Positions 53,051 through 60,895 of a stretch of 64,000 bases of DNA are shown here, in pieces. The notes under the pieces were generated by a model. The model was not told the origin of the DNA, ran no database searches, and saw only the letters and a program-made list of their open reading frames with translations. A program made the position numbers and the translations under genes. Source of the DNA: Desulfomicrobium sp. ZS1 (lineage in GTDB: Bacteria > Desulfobacterota > Desulfovibrionia > Desulfovibrionales > Desulfomicrobiaceae); assembly GCF_024204645.1 (NCBI RefSeq), contig NZ_CP100351.1, positions 1,984,001 to 2,048,000 of the forward strand. The letters are read 5' to 3'. How positions within the stretch are numbered: position 1 is the first letter of the stretch; every line of letters begins with the position of its first letter.

Positions 53051-54456
53051 CGGCCGTAGAGATCTTCGAAGCGGACGATATCGTCTTCTCCGAGGTAGCT
53101 TCCAACCTGCACTTCAATAAGCTCCAGCGGAATCTTGCCCGGATTGGCCAGACGATGCACTGCGCCGAGCGGCAGGTACACGGATTCATTCTCGCGTAGC
53201 AGGATTTCCTCGCTATCCCTGGTCACCACCGCAGTACCCTGGACCACGACCCAGTGCTCGGCGCGGTGGAAATGCTTCTGCAGCGACAAAACCTGTCCCG
53301 ACGTGACCACGATGCGTTTGACCTGATAGCGCGCTCCGTCGCCGATGGACTCGTAATGGCCCCAAGGCCGGAAGACCTTCTTGTGGGACACGGCCTCAAT
53401 GCGGTTCTCGGCCTTAAGCTTGTCCACGATCTTCTTGACTTCCTGCACCCGGTCGCGCGGGGAGATCAGCACCGCGTCGGAGGTCTCGACCACAATATGA
53501 TTCTCAAGCCCCACGGCGGCCAAAAGACGCGTCTCGGCGTGCAGATAGGAATCGTGCACGTCGCAGAGCACCACATCCCCCCTGGTCACGTTGCCGCTCT
53601 CGTCCTTGCCCCCGGCCTGCCACAGGGCGTCCCAGGAGCCCAAGTCGTTCCAGCCGCAGGACAAGGGGACCATCACGCCCCGTTCCGTCTGCTCCATGAC
53701 CGCGTAATCGACGGAGTCTTCGGGACAGGCGGCAAAGGCCTCCCGGTCCAGCCGCAGAAAATCGAGGTCTTGTCCGGCCAGGGCCAGGGCCTTGCGACAG
53801 GACTCCACGATAGCCGGCGCGAATCGTTCCAGTTCGGACAGTACGGCCTTTGCCCTGAACACGAACATGCCCGAGTTCCAGAAATATTGCCCCGAGGCGA
53901 CATAGCCCTCGGCCGTCGCCAGGTCCGGCTTTTCCACGAAACGCTCAATGGTGCGGGCCGTCGAGTCCGGAAGCGCCGGTCCTTGCAGGATATAGCCGTA
54001 GCCAGTCTCGGGAGCCGAAGGAACGATGCCGAAGGTGACCAGGTGATCCGCGGCGGCATGCGCGACGGCCTGACGCACGGCCTCGTGAAACTGCGCCGGG
54101 TCGCCGATGAGATGGTCCGCAGGCAGCACGAGGAGCACGGCCTCGGGGTCGGTCACCAGGGCCTGCAGGGCGGCGATAGCCACGGCCGGGGCGGTGTTCC
54201 TGCCGACGGGCTCAAGAATGATCGCGGCCGGGGACACGCCCATGGCCCGCATCTGCTCGGCGATGATGAAACGGTGCTCTTCGTTGCAGATGATGATCGG
54301 GTCCGCAACCTCGTCCAGGCCTTGCAAGCGCAAAAGCGTGTTCTGGACCAAGGTCCGGTCGTCGATGAGCGGCAGCAGCTGCTTGGGGTACAGTTTTCGC
54401 GAAAGAGGCCACAACCTGGTGCCGGCCCCCCCGGCAAGGATGACTGGAATGATCAT
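53047..54456 (-). CDS. manC: Mannose-1-phosphate guanylyltransferase / mannose-6-phosphate isomerase
   Basis: Bifunctional enzyme of GDP-mannose synthesis, 469 residues. The N-terminal nucleotidyltransferase has VILAGGAGTRLWPLSR and FVEKPD; the C-terminal cupin (type II PMI) has WGHYESI and QKHFHRAEHWVVVQGTA with metal-binding His. ATG 54456 is used, with GGAG 6 nt upstream; a TTG at 54468 would add four residues. GDP-mannose supplies surface polysaccharide or LPS. No other sugar-nucleotide gene is adjacent. Its stop codon lies inside an arm of the large inverted repeat. Confidence 0.93.
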   Translation of the reverse strand: MIIPVILAGGAGTRLWPLSRKLYPKQLLPLIDDRTLVQNTLLRLQGLDEVADPIIICNEEHRFIIAEQMRAMGVSPAAIILEPVGRNTAPAVAIAALQALVTDPEAVLLVLPADHLIGDPAQFHEAVRQAVAHAAADHLVTFGIVPSAPETGYGYILQGPALPDSTARTIERFVEKPDLATAEGYVASGQYFWNSGMFVFRAKAVLSELERFAPAIVESCRKALALAGQDLDFLRLDREAFAACPEDSVDYAVMEQTERGVMVPLSCGWNDLGSWDALWQAGGKDESGNVTRGDVVLCDVHDSYLHAETRLLAAVGLENHIVVETSDAVLISPRDRVQEVKKIVDKLKAENRIEAVSHKKVFRPWGHYESIGDGARYQVKRIVVTSGQVLSLQKHFHRAEHWVVVQGTAVVTRDSEEILLRENESVYLPLGAVHRLANPGKIPLELIEVQVGSYLGEDDIVRFEDLYGR

Positions 54457-54672
54457 GTTCTGCTCCAAAAAAAAGAAATAAGGACATGCGTGCCAAGACG
54501 CGGCTTATGTACCTTGGATGATGACAAAATCAAATGGCAATTTCGCGGCCCTGGGCACGCGGGGCGGGCCATGCGCTTCCCGTCGATCCCGGCCCGGCAA
54601 GGGGTCTGGATTTGTGAATGCCTTTGCCGTACAGGGAGGGTTAACGCCAACCGCGGCACATAAAGAGGCAGG

Positions 54673-55509
54673 ATGATGACCAGACAAGTGATCGATATCT
54701 TTCCTGATGAACTGGAAGAATTCAAAAACAAGACCAGAGAGCGCGACTACCTTCTGATTGACGTCCGCCAGCCTTCAGAATTCGCGGAGGTCCATATTCC
54801 CGGCGCCCAGCTCATCCCGCTGCCGGAAATCGAAAACCGCATTGCGGAGCTGGACGGGGAAAAAAATCTGATCCTGTATTGCCGCACCGGCGGCAGGTCG
54901 TCCGTCGCCGCCGCCCTGATCAAGGATACAGGGTCCCGGCAGGGCCCAATCTACAATCTGGTCGGCGGCATCGCCGGCTGGGAAGGCAAAGGCCTCAAAG
55001 ACATCCCGCATCTGGAGCTCTTTCCCCGGGACATGGCCCTGAACCAGACGCTCTACAGGGCCATGAACATGGAAAAAGGGGCCTGGCTTTTCTACAACGA
55101 TCTTGCTCAAGAGTACAAGGGCACGGAACTTGGCGACATGATCGACGATATTGGCGACATGGAAGAGGTTCATGCCCGCAGCATTTTCACATACTGGAAG
55201 AAGAACAACCCGGCATCCATCACCGACAGCTTCGATGAAACATTCGAGCGCCTGGACGGCCGGATCATGGAAGGCGGCAAGCCCATTTCCGCCTGGATGG
55301 CCCGTCTGGGCAAAGACCCCAAGGACCGCATGCTGCGGCTCCTGGAGTTGGCCTGCGAAATCGAGTACTATGCCTACGATCTGTACCGGGGCCTGGCCAA
55401 ACGTGACCGCGACACCGAAGCGGTCCAGACCTACCTGCTGCTGGCCGAGCAGGAAAAAGCCCACATCCGCGTCATTACCAAGGCTCTGGACCGGTTTTTT
55501 GGTGATTAA
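54673..55509 (+). CDS. Rhodanese-rubrerythrin-like fusion protein
   Basis: A 278-residue two-domain protein. Residues 1-110 are a rhodanese with the active-site C70 in LYCRTGGRSS, able to carry a persulfide. Residues about 120-278 are a ferritin-like four-helix domain with E134, E164-x2-H167, E231 and E261-x2-H264, the di-iron ligand pattern of rubrerythrin. A rubredoxin domain is absent. It is likely a soluble peroxide- or sulfur-responsive protein in an anaerobe. It starts the plus-strand run to DUF362, hypF and sppA; the 216-nt divergent gap to manC holds the promoters. Confidence 0.85.
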   Translation: MMTRQVIDIFPDELEEFKNKTRERDYLLIDVRQPSEFAEVHIPGAQLIPLPEIENRIAELDGEKNLILYCRTGGRSSVAAALIKDTGSRQGPIYNLVGGIAGWEGKGLKDIPHLELFPRDMALNQTLYRAMNMEKGAWLFYNDLAQEYKGTELGDMIDDIGDMEEVHARSIFTYWKKNNPASITDSFDETFERLDGRIMEGGKPISAWMARLGKDPKDRMLRLLELACEIEYYAYDLYRGLAKRDRDTEAVQTYLLLAEQEKAHIRVITKALDRFFGD

Positions 55510-56413
55510 GGTCTTTTTGAGACAGACGCCGGACTACACCCATGCCGCAAGCATGATTCCGAATCTGCTCGACAGCGTGCTTCCGGACATTTCCGGCTTG
55601 CGTCTGCTCATCAAACCCAACTTCGTGGCTCTGCGAAACGCGCAGCTGTGCTGTACCCATCCCGCCGTCATCGTCGCGGCCGCAAGGTACTGCGTCGAAC
55701 ACGGAGCCCGCGTCACCGTCGGGGATTCCCCGGCCTTCGGCACGGCCCAGTCCATTGCCCAGGCCATCGGGCTGCCCGAACTGCTGCGCCCCCTTGGAGT
55801 CGAGGTCGTGACCCTGGCCCGTGGGGTCTGCATCAAAAGCGGACATGTGCGGGTCCAGATCTCTGCCGCCGCGCTGGACGCGGACCTGATCGTAAATCTC
55901 CCCAAATTCAAAGCCCACTCGCAGATGCGCTTCAGCGGCGCGGTGAAAAACCTGTTCGGATGCGTGACCGGCGTACGCAAGGCCTGGCTGCACGCCCGGC
56001 ACGGTGACAAAAAAAACCGTTTCGTAGCGATGATCTGCGGACTCATGAACGTGTTGCCGCCCACGGTCAGCCTCATGGACGGGGTGGAGGCCATGCATCG
56101 CACCGGGCCCATAGCAGGCGAGGCCTTTGCGCTTGGTTTGATGGGAGCATGCGCGAGCCCCGTGGCCCTGGACACGGCGGCGGGCATGGTTTTGGGCGCG
56201 CGGCCGGAACTTTTTCCCATCTGGGACCACTGCCTACGCGAGAAACTGCCCGGAGCCGATGCGACAGACCTGGACTTTCCCCTACACAAGCCCGAGGATT
56301 TCGACGCCACGGACTTCATCCTCCCGGCGTCGCTCAAACCGGAGTCGTTCCGGCCGGACATCCTGCTGACAAGCCTCATCAAACGCATGTGGCTGGCACG
56401 ATTCAGACGCTGA
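55502..56413 (+). CDS. DUF362 family protein
   Basis: A 303-residue protein with LLIKPNFV, VGDSPAFGTAQSIAQA, IVNLPKFKAHSQMRFSGAVKNLFGCV and SLMDGVEAMHRTGP(I), the recurrent blocks of DUF362. The usual ferredoxin-like Cys clusters of some members are absent. The best start is GTG 55502, overlapping the fusion gene by 8 nt; the ribosome-binding site is weak. The family function is unsettled (redox or metal-site related roles have been suggested). hypF follows after 36 nt. Confidence 0.78.
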   Translation: MIKVFLRQTPDYTHAASMIPNLLDSVLPDISGLRLLIKPNFVALRNAQLCCTHPAVIVAAARYCVEHGARVTVGDSPAFGTAQSIAQAIGLPELLRPLGVEVVTLARGVCIKSGHVRVQISAAALDADLIVNLPKFKAHSQMRFSGAVKNLFGCVTGVRKAWLHARHGDKKNRFVAMICGLMNVLPPTVSLMDGVEAMHRTGPIAGEAFALGLMGACASPVALDTAAGMVLGARPELFPIWDHCLREKLPGADATDLDFPLHKPEDFDATDFILPASLKPESFRPDILLTSLIKRMWLARFRR

Positions 56414-56449
56414 CCCGGCGAGGCATCTGAACAAACAAGGACATCGCAC

Positions 56450-58750
56450 ATGCTCATGCAACGCTGGAAATGGATCATCACCGGAGGGGTACAGGGAGTA
56501 GGCTTTCGGCCCTTCGTCTACAAGGCCGCCCTGCACGCCAAGGTCACGGGACGGGTTCTGAACACCCCCGAAGGCGTGCTCATCGAAGTCCAGGGCGCGC
56601 CGGAACAGCTTTGTCTCTTCGAAGACACGTTTCAGGCCACCATTCCGCCCCTGGCCCGCATCGTGACCTGGGACCGGGAAACCCTCGACCCTCTGCCCGC
56701 CGAGGACGCCTTCCAAATCCTCAAAAGTACGGGAGGGCATGGTCACCAGGTGCTCATCAGCCCGGACGTGGCCACCTGCGACGACTGTATCGCGGACATC
56801 CGCGACCCCGAAAACCGCAGATACCGCTACGCGTTCACCAACTGCACCAATTGCGGCCCGCGATACACCATCACCCGCGCCATCCCCTACGACCGCGCCT
56901 GCACGTCCATGAGCTGTTTCCCGCTCTGCCCGGACTGCCGGGAAGAATACGAAAACCCGCTGGACCGGCGCTTCCACGCCCAGCCCAACGCCTGCCCCGT
57001 GTGCGGGCCGAAACTATGGTTGACGGACAAAACCGGCCGGACCTTGGGTGAAAACGATGACGCCATCCGCAGCACGGCCAGATTGCTTATGGATGGCGGA
57101 CTGGTGGCCATGAAGGGGCTCGGAGGCTTCCATCTCGTCTGCAATGCCCGCGATCAGGAGGCGGTGCAACAACTGCGGGACCGCAAGAACAGACAGGACA
57201 AACCGCTGGCCATCATGGTCCGGGACCTGGACGCGGCCCGGAGCCTCTGCGTCCTGAGCGAGGCCGAAGGAGAGCTGCTGACAAGCAGACAGAGGCCCAT
57301 CGTGCTTGCCCAGGCCCGCCCGGACAGGGGCCTCGCGCCGGGACTTTCCCCGGACACCGCCTATCTGGGCGTGATGCTGCCCTATACGCCCCTGCACCAT
57401 GTGCTTTTTGATGAACTGTTACATCACAGCGCCGGGCCCACAGCCCTGGTCATGACCTCCGGCAATCTGAGCTCCGAGCCCATCTGCCTCGGCAATCGGG
57501 AGGCACTGCAACGTCTGGGAAGCATTGCCGACAATTTTCTGCTGCACAACCGCGACATTCTGATCCGCTGCGACGATTCGGTACTGCGGGTGGTGGACGA
57601 AAGGCCCCAGTTCATCCGCCGGGCGCGCGGCTATACGCCCGCCCCCATCGACCTAGCCCAGGACGGCCCCGTGGTGCTTGGCGTCGGCCCCCTGCTCAAG
57701 AATACCCTCTGCCTGACCAAGGGGCGGCAAGCCTTTGTTTCGCAACATATCGGCGACCTGGAGCACCTTGAAGCCTACGGCTTTTTCCGCGAAACCCGCG
57801 CCCATCTGCAGGACATCCTGCAAGTCCAGCCCCAGGCCGTGGTCCATGACCTGCACCCGAATTTTTTGAGCACGGCCTTCGCCCGCGAGTCCGGGCTGCC
57901 CTGTCTGCCGCTGCAGCACCATTTTGCGCACATCCACGCGGTCCTGGCCGAAAACAAATACATGGGGACGGCCATCGGACTGGCCCTGGACGGAGTGGGG
58001 CTGGGCGACGACGGCACCCTGTGGGGCGGAGAAGCCCTGCTGGTCGACACGCAAAAAATCCGGCACCAGAGGCTGGCCCGCTTTTCTCAGGTCATGTTGC
58101 CCGGCGGGGACATGGCCACGCGCGAACCCTGGCGGCTGGCGCGGGCTTTTCTGCATGCCCTGAACATCCATGCTCCAGCGGACAAGCCGTGGCCGTGGCT
58201 TGCGGACTTCGCCGGCGCCGACAAGGTGGTCGGGAAGGTGCTGGAACGCCGCATCAATTCGCCCCTCTCCTCCAGCTGCGGACGACTTTTCGATGCAGTG
58301 TCGGCCATGCTCGGCCTGTGTGGACGCATCTCCTATGAGGGTCAGGCGGCAATCCGGCTGGAAGCCATACAAGACAAGGACGAAAAAGGTGTTTATACGT
58401 GCCCTGTAATTGAATATGAGGGGATTGTGGAACTTGATACCCTGGAACTTTTTGCGCAGGTTCACGCCGAGTGGCTCGGCGGCGAATGCCCGGCAAAAAT
58501 CAGCAGGCGCTTTCATCTGGGTCTCATTGACGGCCTGGCCAGACTTTGTGTCCTCCTGGCCGAAAAGTACTCCTGCCGCACGGTGGCCTTAAGCGGAGGG
58601 GTCATGCAGAATCTGACCCTGGCCGCCGGGCTGCCCCGGGCACTGGACGCGCATGGGCTGACCGTGCTGACCCACCGGGAGCTGCCGCCCAACGACGCCT
58701 GCATCTCTCTTGGCCAGGCCGCCTACGGCCAACTGGTCCTGCAACCCTAA
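56450..58750 (+). CDS. hypF: [NiFe] hydrogenase maturation carbamoyltransferase HypF
   Basis: Makes the carbamoyl group that becomes the CN ligands of NiFe hydrogenases, passing it to HypE. The 766-residue chain contains an acylphosphatase domain (GVQGVGFRPFV), a double zinc finger (CDDC..CTNCGPR and CPDC..CPVCGPK), a YrdC-like domain (KGLGGFHL..DRKNRQDKPLAIM) and a Kae1-like C-terminal domain (VHDLHPNF, HHFAHIHAVL, GGVMQN). The other hyp genes are not in this window. Hydrogen metabolism is standard for sulfate reducers. Confidence 0.95.
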   Translation: MLMQRWKWIITGGVQGVGFRPFVYKAALHAKVTGRVLNTPEGVLIEVQGAPEQLCLFEDTFQATIPPLARIVTWDRETLDPLPAEDAFQILKSTGGHGHQVLISPDVATCDDCIADIRDPENRRYRYAFTNCTNCGPRYTITRAIPYDRACTSMSCFPLCPDCREEYENPLDRRFHAQPNACPVCGPKLWLTDKTGRTLGENDDAIRSTARLLMDGGLVAMKGLGGFHLVCNARDQEAVQQLRDRKNRQDKPLAIMVRDLDAARSLCVLSEAEGELLTSRQRPIVLAQARPDRGLAPGLSPDTAYLGVMLPYTPLHHVLFDELLHHSAGPTALVMTSGNLSSEPICLGNREALQRLGSIADNFLLHNRDILIRCDDSVLRVVDERPQFIRRARGYTPAPIDLAQDGPVVLGVGPLLKNTLCLTKGRQAFVSQHIGDLEHLEAYGFFRETRAHLQDILQVQPQAVVHDLHPNFLSTAFARESGLPCLPLQHHFAHIHAVLAENKYMGTAIGLALDGVGLGDDGTLWGGEALLVDTQKIRHQRLARFSQVMLPGGDMATREPWRLARAFLHALNIHAPADKPWPWLADFAGADKVVGKVLERRINSPLSSSCGRLFDAVSAMLGLCGRISYEGQAAIRLEAIQDKDEKGVYTCPVIEYEGIVELDTLELFAQVHAEWLGGECPAKISRRFHLGLIDGLARLCVLLAEKYSCRTVALSGGVMQNLTLAAGLPRALDAHGLTVLTHRELPPNDACISLGQAAYGQLVLQP

Positions 58751-58764
58751 CAGGAGTGCATTCC

Positions 58765-60600
58765 GTGGAAATACTCACCCGCATAAAATCAATCCTGAGC
58801 ATCCTGTGGAAGGTTTTGAGCACCACCAGAGTCGTCGTTGCCAACATCTTCTTCCTGCTGGTGGTCATCATACTGTTCGGGGCCTTTTTTACCGACACGG
58901 AAGAATCGCTGCGGCAGAACTCGGTGCTGGTCGTCAATCCGGCCGGTGACCTGGTCGAACAGCGCAGCGCGCCGAAACCGGCCGAGGCCCTGCTCAAAAA
59001 AATGGGCCGAGAAACGGCCAAGGCCGACGAGACCAAAACCCAGGACATCATCGACGCCATCCGCAAAGCCGCCACGGACTCCAAGATCCTGGCCATGGTC
59101 ATCGACCCCCGGGACCTGCAGGGCTGCGACACGACCAAACTTCTCGACATCGGCAAGGCCATCCTGGACTTCAAGGAAACGGGCAAACCCGTGCTGGCCC
59201 ACTCCATGGTCTACACCCAGGGACAATACCTGCTGGCGTCCTATGCCGACACGGTCTCGGTCAATCCGCTGGGCGGGGTGATGATCACGGGATTCGGCAT
59301 GTACCAGACCTATTTCAAGGGCCTGCTGGACAAGACGCGCATCAATTTTCACGTCTTCCGCGTCGGCGACTACAAGACCGCCGTGGAACCTTTCGTGCGC
59401 GAATCCATGTCCGAAGAAGCAAAAGAGGCCGGACGGGAATGGCTGGGCGGGCTCTGGCAGGCCTATCTTGACGAGGCTTCCAAAAACCGGGGCGTCTCCC
59501 CTTCCGACATCGTGTCCTACGTGGAGAACATCGACACCAGACTTGCCGCGGTGGGCGGCGATGCCGCACGCCTGGCCGTAACCGCCAAACTGGTTGACGA
59601 AATCAAGACCTCCACCCAGTTCGACCAGCTGCTGGCCGGCAAGACCGGAAAGAAAGTCGAAGATCTGCACCGGGTCGACTTTCAGGACTATCTCGCCATG
59701 TCACCCTCCGAACAAATGGCGAGCAAGGAAGTCATCGGCATCATCAGAGCCCGGGGAGCCATCCTACCCGGCAAGCAGCCGGAAAATATGACCGGCAGCG
59801 AATCCATCGCCGAACTTTTCCAGATGGCGCGGCAGGACCCAACGGTTCTAGCCGTGGTGCTGCGCCTGGACAGCCCCGGCGGAAGCGCGGCCGCGTCCGA
59901 GGAGATTCATCACGAGATCGCCCGTACCCAGGAAGCGGGCAAGCCCGTGGTGGTCTCCATGGGCAGCGTGGCCGCCTCGGGAGCGTACTGGATCGCGGCC
60001 GGGGCCAACCGCATCGTGGCCGCGCCGACCACTCTGACCGGCTCCATCGGCATTTTCGCGGCCTTCCCCACTTTTGAAGACACGGCCATGAACCTGGGCA
60101 TCACCACCGACGGTATCGGCACGACCCCGCTTGCCGATCTCGGCAACCCGCTTCGCCCCCTGTCCGCCCAAAGCGAGAGGGCCATCGGGCAATTGCTGCG
60201 CTTCGGCTACGATCTGTTCATCGAACGCGTGGCCAGCGGCCGCAGGCTGCCTGCGGCCGAAGTCGAAAACTCGGCTCAGGGCAGGGTTTTTCTGGGACAG
60301 GAGGCTCACAGCCGCAAACTGGTCGATCAGCTCGGCGACCTGGACGACGCCTTGAAGACCGCCGCCAGCCTGGCCGGATTGACCGTGGTCAACAGCAAGG
60401 AATTACGCCGCGCCCCATCGTCTCACGAAAAACTGCTGCAAACCTTTTTCTCGACGGCCCAAGCCCTCTTCACGCAACAGTCCCCGGCCATCTCCAAAAT
60501 GCTGAACATGGTCGAAACCCAGGCCCGGATTTTCGAAAGTTTCGCCGATCCGAATCATATCTATGCGCGCAGCCTGGAGTGCGAAGGGTCATTGTTCTGA
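58765..60600 (+). CDS. sppA: Signal peptide peptidase SppA, long (67K) type
   Basis: Membrane-bound serine protease that degrades cleaved signal peptides. The 611-residue protein has one N-terminal membrane helix (about 24-43) and two tandem SppA/ClpP-like repeats. The general base is K204 (DYKTAVEPF) and the nucleophile S405 (GSVAASGAYW), the split arrangement of long SppA. GTG 58765 is used, 8 nt after AGGAG; the upstream open frame lies inside hypF. It is followed by a GC-rich terminator. Confidence 0.92.
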   Translation: MEILTRIKSILSILWKVLSTTRVVVANIFFLLVVIILFGAFFTDTEESLRQNSVLVVNPAGDLVEQRSAPKPAEALLKKMGRETAKADETKTQDIIDAIRKAATDSKILAMVIDPRDLQGCDTTKLLDIGKAILDFKETGKPVLAHSMVYTQGQYLLASYADTVSVNPLGGVMITGFGMYQTYFKGLLDKTRINFHVFRVGDYKTAVEPFVRESMSEEAKEAGREWLGGLWQAYLDEASKNRGVSPSDIVSYVENIDTRLAAVGGDAARLAVTAKLVDEIKTSTQFDQLLAGKTGKKVEDLHRVDFQDYLAMSPSEQMASKEVIGIIRARGAILPGKQPENMTGSESIAELFQMARQDPTVLAVVLRLDSPGGSAAASEEIHHEIARTQEAGKPVVVSMGSVAASGAYWIAAGANRIVAAPTTLTGSIGIFAAFPTFEDTAMNLGITTDGIGTTPLADLGNPLRPLSAQSERAIGQLLRFGYDLFIERVASGRRLPAAEVENSAQGRVFLGQEAHSRKLVDQLGDLDDALKTAASLAGLTVVNSKELRRAPSSHEKLLQTFFSTAQALFTQQSPAISKMLNMVETQARIFESFADPNHIYARSLECEGSLF

Positions 60601-60608
60601 TTCAATTC

Positions 60609-60646
60609 CCCGCCCGGCGCCGGTCGCCGGGCGGGACCCATCGTTT
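60609..60646 (+). terminator. Terminator of the rhodanese-hypF-sppA run
   Basis: A perfect 11-bp stem (60609-60619 with 60625-60635) with a 5-nt loop starts 8 nt after the sppA stop. The following T-tract is interrupted (CATCGTTTTG), so it is very stable but not textbook. Confidence 0.6.
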
Positions 60647-60719
60647 TGCGCCTTGCCAACCCATCGCCTTGTGATTAAAATTCATTTTTTTGTCTGACAT
60701 GGTGCGACCGCGAAAAGTC

Positions 60720-60752
60720 GTCATCCCCTTGAAAAAGGGGATCCATGTCTTT
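60720..60752 (+). repeat. REP-like repeat, degenerate copy
   Basis: GTCATCCCCTT-GAAA-AAGGGGATCCATG belongs to the same family as the leuD-leuB repeats: the GTCAT..ATCCATG ends are kept, but the hairpin core is changed by compensating substitutions. Confidence 0.65.
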
Positions 60753-60765
60753 TGATTCTATGAAA

Positions 60766-60801
60766 GGCAGGATTCGATTCCCGCCTTCGCGGGAGATGAC
60801 G
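60766..60801 (-). repeat. REP-like repeat, second copy in opposite orientation
   Basis: GGCAGGATTCGATTCCCGCC followed by TTCGCGGGAGATGACG keeps the CCCGCCTTCGCGGG core in the orientation of copy 1. With the copy at 60720 it makes an inverted pair, as in the leuD-leuB gap. The 295-nt gap 60601-60895 holds these repeats and the sppA terminator; the promoter of the next gene is not recognised. Confidence 0.65.
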
Positions 60802-60895
60802 TTCCGTGTCGATCGCACCTATTCGCAGCGACCCCTGACGTCCCTCACATCGCCAAACCCCAGCGCCGCCTGCCGGCCTTACATATGGAACCAAC

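Noticed and set aside
54469-54500. Sigma-54-like TTGGCACG upstream of manC on the minus strand
   Set aside because: The -24 half is good but the -12 position reads TCCTT; the required GC is missing.
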